From: Rhytidiadelphus loreus
Lineage: Eukaryota > Streptophyta > Bryopsida > Hypnales > Hylocomiaceae
DNA length: 64,000 nucleotides
Reading direction: 5' to 3'
NCBI GenBank assembly: GCA_947034895.1
Contig: OX344763.1
Coordinates: 32,983,025 to 33,047,024 of the forward strand
Positions within the stretch are counted from its first letter, which is position 1. The number at the start of each line of letters is the position of its first letter. Made by a program: the position numbers and the translations under genes. The notes under the pieces were generated by a model. The model saw only the letters and a program-made list of their open reading frames with translations, was not told the origin of the DNA and did no database searches. Shown piece by piece: positions 11,111-22,560 of the stretch.

Positions 11111-12935
11111 TTTGAGATTTAGGAGCCAAGGATTTCGTGTTAGCCAAGTTCTATGTCCCTCTTGGACACTTTTTAAACTTGCTTGTGAAGAAACACATTG
11201 TGCTAATGAATATTCTTGAACTATTGTCTTGTTGTCATTTGAAGAACATTCAATATTGCCTGCAATGTCATACAACTTTAAGGACATTGACTACTTAGAG
11301 ACATAGGAGATTAATTTCATAATTGTTTTCACGCATTCATGAAAGCTATGAGACATGATTAGGAGTTTGGTTGTTCTAGCACCATCATGTAAAGTGGTTA
11401 TTAGTATTTGTCATCAACTAAACTTTGTGATACTTGAACCATCTTTTTTCAACAAGCCTAATAATTTAGAATATTTCTTTTCTTACATTAGGGTACACAA
11501 CATAGATGTCCAAAAACTTCTATTATAATTGATATAGAAAAAATGTATCAAAATCTCAAAAGTAACTCCCTCATTTTAGCATGTTTTCTAAAAACGTGTA
11601 CAAGTGGAGGCTAGGTTGCCATGTGGATACATTTTCATCCATCCTCCTAATGATGTGGCTTGGGATGTAGCCCCTCCAAAATATAACGTGTTGGAACAAA
11701 AATTTGATGTGGAGTTGTTGGAAAATGACATGGTTACTTGGCATGCCTAATCAATACACCTTGGCTATATCCTTCAATGGATGTAACCATGTAGATGCCT
11801 TGTTAGATACACACATCTTTTTTAAGACATCTATAATTTAGACAATGTTCTATTTTTGTAGAAGATCATAACTTCAAGTGGCATTTGATGTGGAGAATTG
11901 GATGTCTAGTATAGACGTTGCAATGTATAATTGGACATTGTATTGGCAATGAACAATATCAAATTAGGTATTGTTATTGATTCATACATGTTTTTGAAGA
12001 CGTTGCCAATATCAATACTAGCTATTTTATGTTTTTTACATTTCATCTCCTATGTTTTATACATGTCATGTCTTGCATTTTATAAAACATGGGGGCCTTT
12101 GATGACTTCCTTTATGTTGGTAATGATGTTGTTTACACCGCATTGAATGTGCAAAATGCTCTTGAACTCTCGCCAAACATTCAATTTGATTTGTTAATGT
12201 GTATTGGTGTTATGTTTGAAGTTTATGTGAGTCAATGCAATGTTTGAGAGGCATCACTATTGAAAGGCAGTCACGAAATGAAGCATGTACATCACAATAT
12301 ACTATGTCTAATACCATTTCACCATTGACATTACATTAGGCTCTACATGTTGTACTACATGTCCTCTATGACATCTACTTTGACAACAATCACTCTGGAA
12401 TGGGGTTAAGATGCATATTCAATTAGATGTGACCCATGTCGTCTCCAATATCATTAAACACACATGTACGTTTCATGAATCCTGTACATTATAATCTCCA
12501 AATGCCAATGTCAATGTCATTCTACATATCCCATCAAACAAGATATTGTTCTTTTAACATGTACAACCATTGTACTAAACCAAATAACACAACCAAGGTC
12601 ATGGCAACAAACTATAGCAAACATTCAACGGATTGCACATATATGAACAACACATGGGATAATACTTTACCTTTATGTTGTGGTCCTTGGAGATTGTTTC
12701 ATTACTTTTAATACCATCACATTTTGTATACAACATGTATACCGAATTCTAGGCCAACAATTACACTCTAAAGTACCACATACTAGGCACAACAAAATTT
12801 GTCATATCTCTAATGTTTGGATCAAAGATATGCCTTAGAGATTGCAAAAAATAGGAAGAAAAATATAAGGAAATTCGGAAGGTCATGCATCTTGGAATGG
12901 GTCTACAAGGCATACATGATGAAGATGTTGTGACT
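11111..12935. repeat. HNL 3' flank, copy 1
   Basis: Sequence downstream of the LRR exon, with no credible gene. It is shared with 42925-45204 (unit 3) and the start of it with 63049-64000 (unit 4); unit 2 has lost it. It probably includes the HNL 3' UTR, since similarity between copies starts immediately after the ancestral stop codon (GATTTAGGAGCCAAGGAT). ORFs of 70-90 codons (11931, 12436) are AT-rich and unsupported. Confidence 0.7.
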
Positions 12936-15545
12936 TCAGTGTGTCTAAACATATGGATGAGGAAGGATGTCAAAAAAATAAAAAATAAAAAATAAAAAAT
13001 CTCCAAGAATGAATATTATATACAATATAAATGTCGACTTTTCATCTGATCCCATTCCGGGTTTATAGACTCACCTATTCTGGTTTTGGATTGGCACTTC
13101 TCCGTACGCAAGGAGGGAAGAGAGATAAGTGGATGAGAAGGTACAAACAAAGAATTTTTCTCAATGAACACTGCATCCAACTATTGTCCACAAGAAGTTA
13201 GCATTAGGAACTTCTACCTTTCTAGTATAAATTCATTACAAGAACTATTTATTCCTTTGTTTCTTTATGTCATGGCCATGTTAGGAAATAATGTGACTAC
13301 TTTAGATGGTAAGATGGTCATGATGGATTCACTTTTTGGTGGTTTTGGGGTAGTCTACAGATTGTTTTGGGCCAATTGCCTAGTCCACTTCAAAAATTCA
13401 TAACAAATTTATAATTTGTCAAAATAATAAAATTTCAATTGTTCTCACCATTTCTCATATTTGTCTTTATCAGGATTTTTTTTTTTTTTCCAAAATTATC
13501 GATAGGGCAAACAAGCCAATCTTCTCGTTTACCTTATCTTCAATTACTTAAAGAGCAAAGAAAAACGATTAGGGGGGATTGACCCTATCGCTCGGCCTTG
13601 CCAGGGGTGCATGTAAAAAACAGGCCCCCTATTTTGGGCCGTTCTAGGGTATACTCTTCATCTCGTGTGACTAATTTGGGGTCTCTGGTCACAAAAATGA
13701 ATTAAAATTTTGCATAAAAATTCATGTGCGGAAAATAAATAATTCCAGGGTTTGCCCGCAAGGCCGAGCGAAGGGGTCAGTTCACCCTGGCCAGAAAAAC
13801 ACACCCGGCCATCCCAAGGCAGTTTGTCCACAAGGACTGCCATGCTAGCTTTCTTGAAATCCCAACATTTTTGTTCTAGACCTATTGTATATTCCATTGA
13901 TTGAGGTTGAATGATTTTTGATGTTCTACAGGATGTAAAAACATCACATGGCCACTTTGAGGCCAAAGAAGATACTCACATTAATGATCATTGGACAAAT
14001 GAAAATGTGGGGCTTGCTATAGGAATTTGTATGTGTTCTATTGGACTAATTTTTTAGGCAATCAAACTTGATATCATCAATAGAAGAACATTGACTAGAG
14101 ATACTATCGTGCATTTGATTTTGTAGGGCTAATAAGTGTCATGTACCCTATTTACACTTAGTGTTCTTTTACATTTCAATTCTAAAAGAAGGGCATTAGA
14201 GCAAAAGATTGTGCATTTTGTAGGCACGTTTAAGAGCCCTAGGTGATTGCAAGGCATTAGGCAATCGGGTGATTGTTTAGTTCTTTTTGATGAGGCCCTA
14301 ATTTATATAGTGTTGATTAATCTCTTCTTTGTTTTTGTCCTTTGTATTATAGATTTTTGGAGGCAACTTTTTTGCCTCTCAAGTAAGGTGAGAATTTTTC
14401 TTCTAATTTTATTTTTGGCTCCTACTAAGTCATTTATAAGGATTTTATATGTTTCGTGGTGCTAGAATTTGTTAGGATGGCCATATTTAGATTATAATTT
14501 TGTAATACATCTAGACCAATTAGGTGAGCAATTAGGGAACTCTGATATGTAGATATGATTTTCTCCACATTTTATAGTTAGTACTACAATTTTCCAAGAA
14601 CTTTTATCAATGCGCTTTTTGGATGTGTGTTAATAATTAGTTAGAGAATAGCACATAGAATTAAGAGAGGGTCAAAACAAGCCAATAAAATCTTTTTGAG
14701 GCTATAGTTTTCAAAAGATTCTTATTTGACCCTTCAAATTTGGAAGGTATGCATTATTCTTTCCAAGCCCTATGCTACAATTTGGAAAACTATTTTCTAA
14801 TCTATTTTCTATTTTTTAATCTTTTCCTTATTGCTTTGTATTGTATTGTACAACAAATTTTAGCATTTAGACCCTATTGAATTGTAGTATAAAGGTTAAT
14901 TAATTACTTAATCACACATAGCTCATGCATCGGTAATATACGCCAACTCTCATTTGAAACATAGCATAGTGCCATTGCCACACCTCTTTAATATCATGAT
15001 AAAAATGAACTTCACAAAATAGAATGAATCTTGCCAAAAGACTAGTGATGGATACAACTTATTTGTTTGATCCATTCAATGGAACCTATAATACATTAAT
15101 CTTTTTTGGCCCTATGAATCAAATGTGTGGCAATTATTTACAAATAGGATATAAATTTCGTTAATATCTCCACATAGTGCCTAGAATATTAATGTATCGA
15201 GTTCCTTGCATTCTGTTTTAGTTATGGCAAGTCTTCAAGTTCTCATATTTGGTGATAGTGTAAAGATTACTTTGGATACAGCTTGCAAGGTAGAACTTGC
15301 ACTACTTAATAGAAGTCACGTTTAATCCCCTAAAGGACTATCTAAACGTTTGGGAGACAAGTGGGATTTTAGGCAGGTACCTACGGTCTCAATTATTGTC
15401 ATGATTTTAGAAACTTTTTCTTAAGATAGAAAAATTGATTAGCTTCATGGAAATATAGTATTTTTTCAATCGGTGCTTGGAAACAAAAGTTATGCCCAAA
15501 TAAGCTAAAATAGGGGAGAGCGGAGAGGGGGCAACAAAAGAAATT
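12936..15545. repeat. Block Y, copy 1
   Basis: Non-coding spacer shared with 27895-31432 in unit 2 at high identity. It starts at GTGTCTAAACA just after the break with the HNL 3' flank (12935) and ends at the purine-rich GGGGAGAGC-GGAGAGGGGGC before block Z. It holds an A-rich simple repeat of AAAAAAT units at 12972-13000, a T-run near 13470-13485 and a degenerate inverted-repeat element (13573-13787). ORFs such as 13164-13403 and 14247-14465 are conserved only because the DNA is duplicated, and none resembles a known protein. Confidence 0.75.
13573..13787. mobile_element. Small MITE-like inverted-repeat element
   Basis: The left end (GGGGGATTGACCCTATCGCT, then CGGCCTTGCC) and the right end read on the other strand (GGGTGAACTGACCCCTTCGC, then TCGGCCTTGC) form imperfect terminal inverted repeats of about 33 bp. 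The interior is short and non-coding. In unit 2 the left end is kept (28547) but most of the right end is deleted. No clear target-site duplication could be fixed. Confidence 0.5.
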
Positions 15546-17610
15546 TCAACAATTTGAATTAAAATATTTATTTGTTTATTTTCTCATAGATTATATTTTT
15601 GTCTACATGAAAAGCTTTGATTCATTCCATTTGGATTTGTTATGAGAAAGTTATGGACAATTTTGTTTTTCGGGCAATTAGAGCATCTTCTTGGAAAAAC
15701 AACTTGTAAGATTCATTTTTGAAAGCAATTTTTACTATTTAAAAAAAAGTTCCACATGATTGAGTTTGCTTTCTAGAAAACTCTCACCATTGGAACTAGT
15801 GCATTTTAATTCCATCTTAGAGAAATTAAAAATTTAGATTTTCCTTCTATCTTGTCCCTACTTCTAGTTAACAATCTTTTTAAGAATTATTTGTTTATTT
15901 ATTTTTAATTTTTAATTTTTTCTAGGCCCTCAACTTAATTCTCTACCATAAAGATTTAAAGCTCAAAACTCTGTAGTGCAAAATATTTAAGTTGAGAAGG
16001 TTCAAAGTCAAATAATCTAGTTTCGCAGTGTATTGAAAAATTTCATTAGAGGAGATTTCAGGCTGCGGGAGGGTTGCGAGTTCCTAGCCTGTTTCCAACG
16101 CGAGAACTGTGCTCCCGCAGCGTAGTGACGTGGAATGGAGACTACCACGTCATTCTAAAAAAAAATGGTTTAATTAAATTTTTTCAATTTTTGTTTGCAT
16201 TTTGAGAAGTAAATTTTTTATTTTTATTTTTTATTTTTTTAAAAGGTGACGTTGTAGCGTTGGCGTTCGTAGGGACTACAAGGAACCAACGCCGGGAGGT
16301 GCTTGAAACGGCCCTCCAGGAGCTTGAAATCTCCTCTAATGTTTTTTTTCACTTTAAACATAGATCTCTTGCAATCTATGCCAGCAAAAATTTTGAAAAA
16401 TTTCCCACATATATTTTCATACTAGTTTGGTGAAGATCCTATGGTTAGATATGCAAAAAAAGAAATTCAATAGTTCTACTCTTTGCTATAGAAATGGCAG
16501 TTTTGAGTGTTTTTTTGTCAGATAAAAGGCCTTGGTCCTTCATGGATTTAGGAGTTTTGTATCAAGTAACTGAATATGATTTTTGCCTTTTTGAAAGCAT
16601 ACCAAGGTGACTATCTTTTCTTTTTGTATGTATGCAATTTGATTGACCCTACATAAAACCATAAGTAACAAGGTTCTTCCTACAACAATGCTCATGAATT
16701 ATTAACCTATTGGAGTAGAGTTTTTTTACATAAAATCCTAGTCACCAAGTTCGTATGGTGTCTAGTCTAAGCCATGAGTGGTTAGTAAATGATGCCCATA
16801 AATTTCCAAATGCTTTATCCATCCACTCACTATTTCTTTGCATCTTGAAAGCAAAACATTTTAAAATTAGGCTTCTTGTTTGTTTTGTTTGTTATGTAAG
16901 GTCTTTGAAACTATATATCCAAGCACAAGTGCTATACATTGTTCCGTGGCATTTGAACATATGATATGAAAGTTATGGATTTTAGAGTTATGGGCCGACA
17001 ACATAGAGCATTTTATGATGAATGATTCACCCATCTAGAATTATTGACAAGCATTCAAATAAGTGACAAAATAGATTAAATCGGATTAAAGAACTGAGTC
17101 TCCAAATTATCTACTACTCAAAGTTGCTAAAAAAACAATATGAAGCCCAATTCAAGCTTCTTGGTCCCTAGAGGTAAAAATAGACAAGATTGCATAAAAG
17201 ATATGTAAGAGAGTATGCTCTAAAAGCACCCATCTACTTCAAATTGCCCCTATTTTTATTACAAAAATGAAAACAAGGTGATTCTTAAATGGACCACTTT
17301 AGCAATTGAATGAATTGAGGAAAAATTATTTTTCAATGCAAGAACCAATCATTGTCTTTGATTTCCACACATCTTTTTAGAAGTGGCAAGTGGTCGGATT
17401 TGGTAGACCTATGGTCACAAATAGGTGCCTATGCCCCCAATCTAAGTGAAAATTTATAAGTAATTCAAAAATTCTTGGAAAAATACAAAACCACTTCTAT
17501 TAGGTTCCACATCTATTTTTCTTTCTCTGAAAAATGATTTAGAAATATTTTTGTACACCAAAACCTATGAAAAAGGTGGACCAGCCCATTTAGAGCATAC
17601 TACCTTAAGG
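15546..17610. repeat. Block Z, copy 2
   Basis: Near-identical repeat of 1-2040, with scattered substitutions and small indels. It marks the start of unit 2. There is no gene in it. It contains the second copy of the 300-bp inverted-repeat element. Confidence 0.85.
16035..16350. mobile_element. MITE-like element, second copy
   Basis: Same terminal inverted repeats as 492-791 (GAAAAATTTCATTAGAGGAG and its counterpart at the right end). It is about 16 bp longer because of an A/T-rich expansion near 16215-16240. Its position relative to block Z matches copy 1, so it was duplicated with the unit and did not insert independently. Confidence 0.6.
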
Positions 17611-17791
17611 CAGAATGTATCACAACTTCCAGTTGGTCTGGTCTTGGATGAAATCTAGAAGATATGTACAAGAAATTATATTTCCCATAGATTCATCAGG
17701 AAACGATACTACTCCTAAGCAAGAAAAGGTTTTTACTACGTTGTCAGGATTTCAGCGAACATCAGAAGGCTCCACTCTTGGCTGCAGACTT

Positions 17792-19500
17792 CTATTGAAC
17801 GCCAAATCCGATCAAGACTTCTTCAAGATCAGGCATTTTCCCTAACCCTGCAGAATGTAATAAATATTCGTATCAATATGTTAGCTTGGAATAGCAGTTT
17901 GCTTCAAGTTCTGAGCAGACTTGACACATCAAATCTACAGCAACAGCAACAAAAACAAGGTCTTCAGATATTAGACAGAGACTTGAGATTGAGAAATACA
18001 GAAAGCTACATATCAAAAAATGACTAACTTAGTGTTTACATAGTCTCGAATAACAACCATTAGGAATTAAATAATACCTCGGAAGTAATTGATATCAATG
18101 ACATAAAATCAGTTTCCAGTTCCACCTTCTCGAATGATGTCCACATGAAATAGTTGAAGACCCACCACAAGTTTAAAATTAGAGGTGTCAAATTGTACCA
18201 TTGCCCAAGGTGGCATCTCCATTAATCGAATAGTGGTAGGCTGAAGAACATCGATATGAAATATGCCAGAGACGTCAAGTACGAAGTGCCTTCACATTCA
18301 GCTTCGAAGGTCACGACCAATTTGGAGACCGCTTGGTTTAAGAGGAAGAACGGAAAATGCTATGCATACAGGTTTCGTAAGTGACATGAATTCTTGAAAA
18401 GGACAGCAGTCATAGAGGTATCGGGAATTTACCAGTCTCTGGCAAAGCTCTTTGGAAAGGCTTTCTAGCAGCCGGCGGGGTGGCAAGGCTGTGCAAACAA
18501 TGCAGTGAACATCAAAATTTGGACGCCAATAGCAAATTCATGGATCTTTATTTAGTTAACCCTTCCAAGAAAAGTAGCTGCAGCAGACCCTGCCAGTTGT
18601 AACACCATTTATATGCACTTTCTAACATAAATCTGCGTTGATTGATGTTACAGACTTTGGCAAATTTAAATGCAGCCACGTGTTTGGGAGGGCAGGTTTT
18701 TGAATCTAATATAAAGATACTGAGTATTCAAAGAGAGATTTTGGAGTGAAAAACAAATATACCAGCGGCTTGAGGATCCAAAATCAGCATTCCTAAATGG
18801 CTCCACATCCGGCATGGAAAACCTCCAACTACGTAGGTTTTGAACTGGATCCCCCCTGCAGTAACACAATTTATCAGAAGTGCAGAAACTGAAATTCAAG
18901 ATGCTCTGAAATACCAGTAAGAACATCTGAGATTGTATAGTATGAAATTGCCATCAAGGTAGCGGAAATTCTAGGGTGACCCACACAATTAAACGCATCC
19001 ACTTCACACGAAAATGTCACAGGGTCCAAAAGATTGTCTACAAGATTCTTAAATGATGTGCATAATCCCTGGCTCCTTGATGAAAACTTCGTTATAGAAA
19101 TGGCCATACGTCACACCCGAGTCCACCGAATGGCCTTTATCGAGAACACAAAACTTCTTGAAACATTTGATTATTCTACTTTCTCAGGCATGGGATCAAA
19201 AGTGCGGAAAATATTTCTGGAACTCAAGTAGCCTCTCGATATGTGGCCCATGATATGACATTTTACAAAGTCCGATCAACTGAATGAGAATGAAGCCACA
19301 ATGAAGGGAAGAGCTGGATTAGCATGAGTAACAAACTCTTGCAACAGCAGAGGTTCAAACAGGACTTATCGTACGCCCAAGACATTTCATGTGTCTTCGC
19401 AGATCCATCTGACACCAATGGCTTCGCTACTGCACACAAAGTGTTACAAATCATGCTAACTCGCTGATAGTCCCAGAGAAAAAAACATTCCTAGAAAGCC
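17792..19500 (-). pseudogene. Decayed ITPK, copy 2 (5' half deleted)
   Basis: Same exon series as copy 1, but only the 3' part: [20 protein letters not shown] (exon near 19350-19437), GGIQFKTYVVGG followed by an out-of-frame RFSMPDVEPF (18774-18856), LPPRRLLESLSKELCQRL (about 18433-18488), the VDIIREGG and DINYF exon near 18078-18162, and LGKMPDLEEV with its TAG stop at 17792-17794. The in-frame TGA before YVIDINYF is at 18109-18111. The sequence GGIQFKTYVVGG matches ITPK very well just before the frameshift. Beyond about 19507 the gene is missing: a deletion of about 2.5 kb joins an ITPK intron directly to the second exon of the small unknown ORF. Confidence 0.8.
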
Positions 19501-19504
19501 TCTA

Positions 19505-19640
19505 GGGCAAAGATGGTTCAATTATCTTCAAAGGCAGTCTGTTCTTCAAGCGACCTTTTCTTCAGGGAAGCCAAGTTAAACTATTTGAAACGATTTCCAA
19601 TAAATTTTCTTAGGATGAAAAATAGAGTTGGCATCTAACC
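19505..19640 (+). pseudogene. Remnant of the small ORF's second exon
   Basis: Begins in mid-exon at GGGCAAAGATGGTTCAATTA, matching 6470 and 37947 onward, and is directly fused to ITPK intron sequence. The first exon and the start of the second are lost, so nothing can be translated from it. The join uses a 4-base microhomology (GGGC) present at both parental sites. Confidence 0.6.
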
Positions 19641-20352
19641 CAAGTCGTTTGATGTTTTTCTTGGACCTTTGAGGATTTAATTACGAATTTTTGAAGTTGA
19701 AACGCGACCACCTCTGTTGTACATTAAAGAAAGCGAAATGTACCTCTGTGTTATGTTACTAGTCTATCGATTCCGAGTAATTTAGGACATCATTCTTTGC
19801 AAGTCAAACCCAACATCGTGGCATCAGCACATGTGTCCGAAGACATCCCATGCACCAACCATCACCTTGAGTGTTATATGTTGAGCCTGCTCGAGGTTTG
19901 AAATTGAACACATAACAGTTAATCAATTAAGGCACTGGCATTAGCCAAAAGTGCTGGAAAATTTGTACTCTCCAACTGCACAATATACAATTGGGTAACA
20001 AATTGATTCATATAAACATTAGCAACTATGCATCTCATGAAAGAGAATCACTGTCACAAAAATTCTAGTTTTTATTGGATGTCAAGCTAAATTTTAGAAG
20101 TGTGCAATTTAGGAAGGCTTTATGATGTTTAGGTTAGAGTCGGCAAGTTTTCAACCAAGTGTCCAGCTATGTTCAACTTCAGCAAGTGGTGGCTTGTTAG
20201 TCTTCTACCCAGAGTGTTTGATATTTGATGCTCACTAGAACAAGGACATTTTGCACACTTCATGCTTCTATGTAAATCATTGTTTGTAGGATACACAAGC
20301 CACTCATGCGAAGGACAGATTGGTATGTGCATTTATTGTTGTAAGATATACG

Positions 20353-22560
20353 ATGGTCGAAATAGTGAATGAACTTTCTCGTGGAGAAAAGGTATGCTTG
20401 GTTCCCATCACAAATTTTGTACATGTCAATAGATTTGATAGCATTGACACCATATCTAATTTTGCCATGCTATAGTCTATGATATGAAATCTCTTGTTTT
20501 TCTAAGGTTTGATCCATTGTTTGTGTCATGGGATGTAGTTGTGTGATTCAATCTTTAAGTTCTACCAACCTCAAGGACCAGTTGAATTGGAATTGGTGTT
20601 TGTACATGGATTGGAGCACCACAATTGTGGCGATGCATATTGGAAGACTTGGTTGGCTCGAGATGGTACACTAGACAACATTTGGCCCATGACATGGCTT
20701 CCAGATGAATTCTCCTCCTCAAAAGTCTTTGCATTGAAATATGATGCTAGCATAAAGCAGACTACCATTAATGGACGGATGGACTTGTTTCTTATTGGAG
20801 AGAAGCTTGTAAAAGAAATGGTGCAATTTGGTCAAATTGGGCAAAATGGAGTACCGGTGGTATTTGTGTGTCATGGGTTTGGTGGCTTGGTAGCTAAGCA
20901 AATCGTAACAAGTGCAAAGGATCGTTTCTCACAAGACCCCAAGGCTCAAAAGTTGTTGAAGAACATTGGGGCCATTTTGTTTTATTCCACACCTCATCAT
21001 GGATCACATTTGGCCAAGTCTTCATCATATTTTGAGAGGTTTTGGATCGGTGGGAAGGGTCCCTTATTGGAAATTGTGGAAGTGTTGAGCTAAGAAATTA
21101 GTCGCCTCAACCATGCCTTTGACCAAGTTGCTAATGAGCACTCTTGGATTTTTTCGTCAGCAGCTGATATGCATGCAACGAAACTAGTAAGTTACTACTA
21201 CATTATTCCAGCTTCGGATTCTTTGAGGTTATGTATAGTTGTGATTTAGGTGTCAATGGTTGTAATTTGGTATCTATGCTTCATAGACTAATATGAGAAA
21301 TTTGTGTCATTTTGGACAGTATGGGGCAATGGTGGTGGAAGAAGGATCTTCAAGATTTGAAGGTGGAAATTACCTTGCTTTAAACAATGATCATTTTGAT
21401 GTTGTGAGACCGGAAACCAAGAAGGATTCTAGCTACTTATTATTGACTAATTGCCTCAAAGAGGTATTGGAAAGGTATGCAGTGAAGCCTAATGAGGAAG
21501 TTGAAAGCCTTATACTTGATGGCTTTGTAAGATTGGAGGTGCAAGAGGAGGCCATGAAGAGGAAACTCCAAGAAGTATCTATTGTAGGATTGATTGGAAT
21601 GGGAGGTATTGGAAAGACAACTTTGGCAAGAGCAGGATACCAATCAATATGCAAAGATTTTGAAAGGAGTTGCTATCTAGATGACATGAAATCGAAGACA
21701 AACTTGGATGAAGTGTTGATTACACTATTGCAAAAATTTGGAATCAAGGATAGAAAGACGGGGTCTATTCCAAACCAAAGTGCTTTGCAAGATTGCAAGA
21801 AGAGTTTGTTGGATGATTTGAAGACGTATGTGAAAGAACATAAAGTTTTGGTGGTTGTGGATGATGTGGGGACGAAAGAGAACTTTGCCTCTTTGTTGAA
21901 GGACATGGATTTCTTGAATGGAAACAAGGAGTCCAAAATAATTGTGACATGTAGAAATTGGCAAGTGTTGAAGGGGATTGTACAAGAGAGTGGTAGATAC
22001 ATGGTGGAGCCTATGAGTTTGGGCCAAGATATTGAACTATTTTCTTATCATGCATTTAAGGGAGCTCGAACTTTGGAGCAAAGGCGTCAAACACTACTTG
22101 GTTTTCTATCCAAGGATTCTTCAACGGACTTGATTGATGATTTTCAAAGCATGTGCGATGAAGTTGTGAAGGCTTGTGGTGGTTTGCCTCTAAGCCTTGA
22201 AGTGATGGGTTGTTGCTTGGGAGGTTATCTAATGGATGGTGATCTATCTAGCATGCAATGCTTAAATTGTTGGAGGGAGGCATTGGAGAGATTGAAGCAT
22301 GTTGAACCTTTGGAAGGGGGAGTTGACAATGATAGGCTTTGGAAGTTGTTGGAAATAAGCTATGATTGCTTATGTGAGAGTGAACAAAACATGTTCTTGA
22401 ATATTGCATGTTTCTTTTGTGGTTCAATGCGATATGGTGAAGAAACTCTATTACGGATATAGGGAGGTGAACGTTCAAAGTTGACATCCATCAAGAATTT
22501 GAAGGAGAGATGTTTGGTCAAGATCAATGAGGATGATGAAAGTATGACCATGCATGACCA
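20353..22560 (+). pseudogene. HNL copy B, inactivated and truncated
   Basis: Same exon plan as copy A: 20353-20391 (MVEIVNELSRGEK), 20539-21186 (hydrolase) and 21320 onward (NB-ARC). The hydrolase exon has an in-frame TAA at 21091-21093, where other copies have a sense codon before EISRLNHAFE. The NB-ARC exon has a TAG at 22460-22462, where other copies have TGG in the IWGG stretch. Homology stops at about 22560, inside the MHD region (TMHDQ is present, the rest is absent), where block X begins. There is no LRR exon. Up to that point the NB-ARC motifs (GMGGIGKTT, VVVDDVG, GLPLSLEVMG, FLNIACFF) are intact, so loss of function looks recent. CHGFGGLV again lacks the serine. Confidence 0.85.

Noticed and set aside
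12972..13000. A-rich array AAAAAATAAAAAAT as a regulatory or matrix-attachment site
   Set aside because: It is a simple-sequence repeat; unit 2 has a mutated version (AGAAAAAG type). There is nothing to indicate function.
13658..13966. 102-codon minus-strand ORF in block Y
   Set aside because: It runs through the small inverted-repeat element and is broken by the deletion in unit 2. No recognisable domain.
20353..22462. Copy B as two separate working genes (hydrolase-only and NB-ARC-only)
   Set aside because: Each ORF ends at a point nonsense codon in the middle of sequence that stays homologous beyond it, and the normal splice sites are still present. Decay of one gene explains it better, though truncated products cannot be excluded without RNA data.
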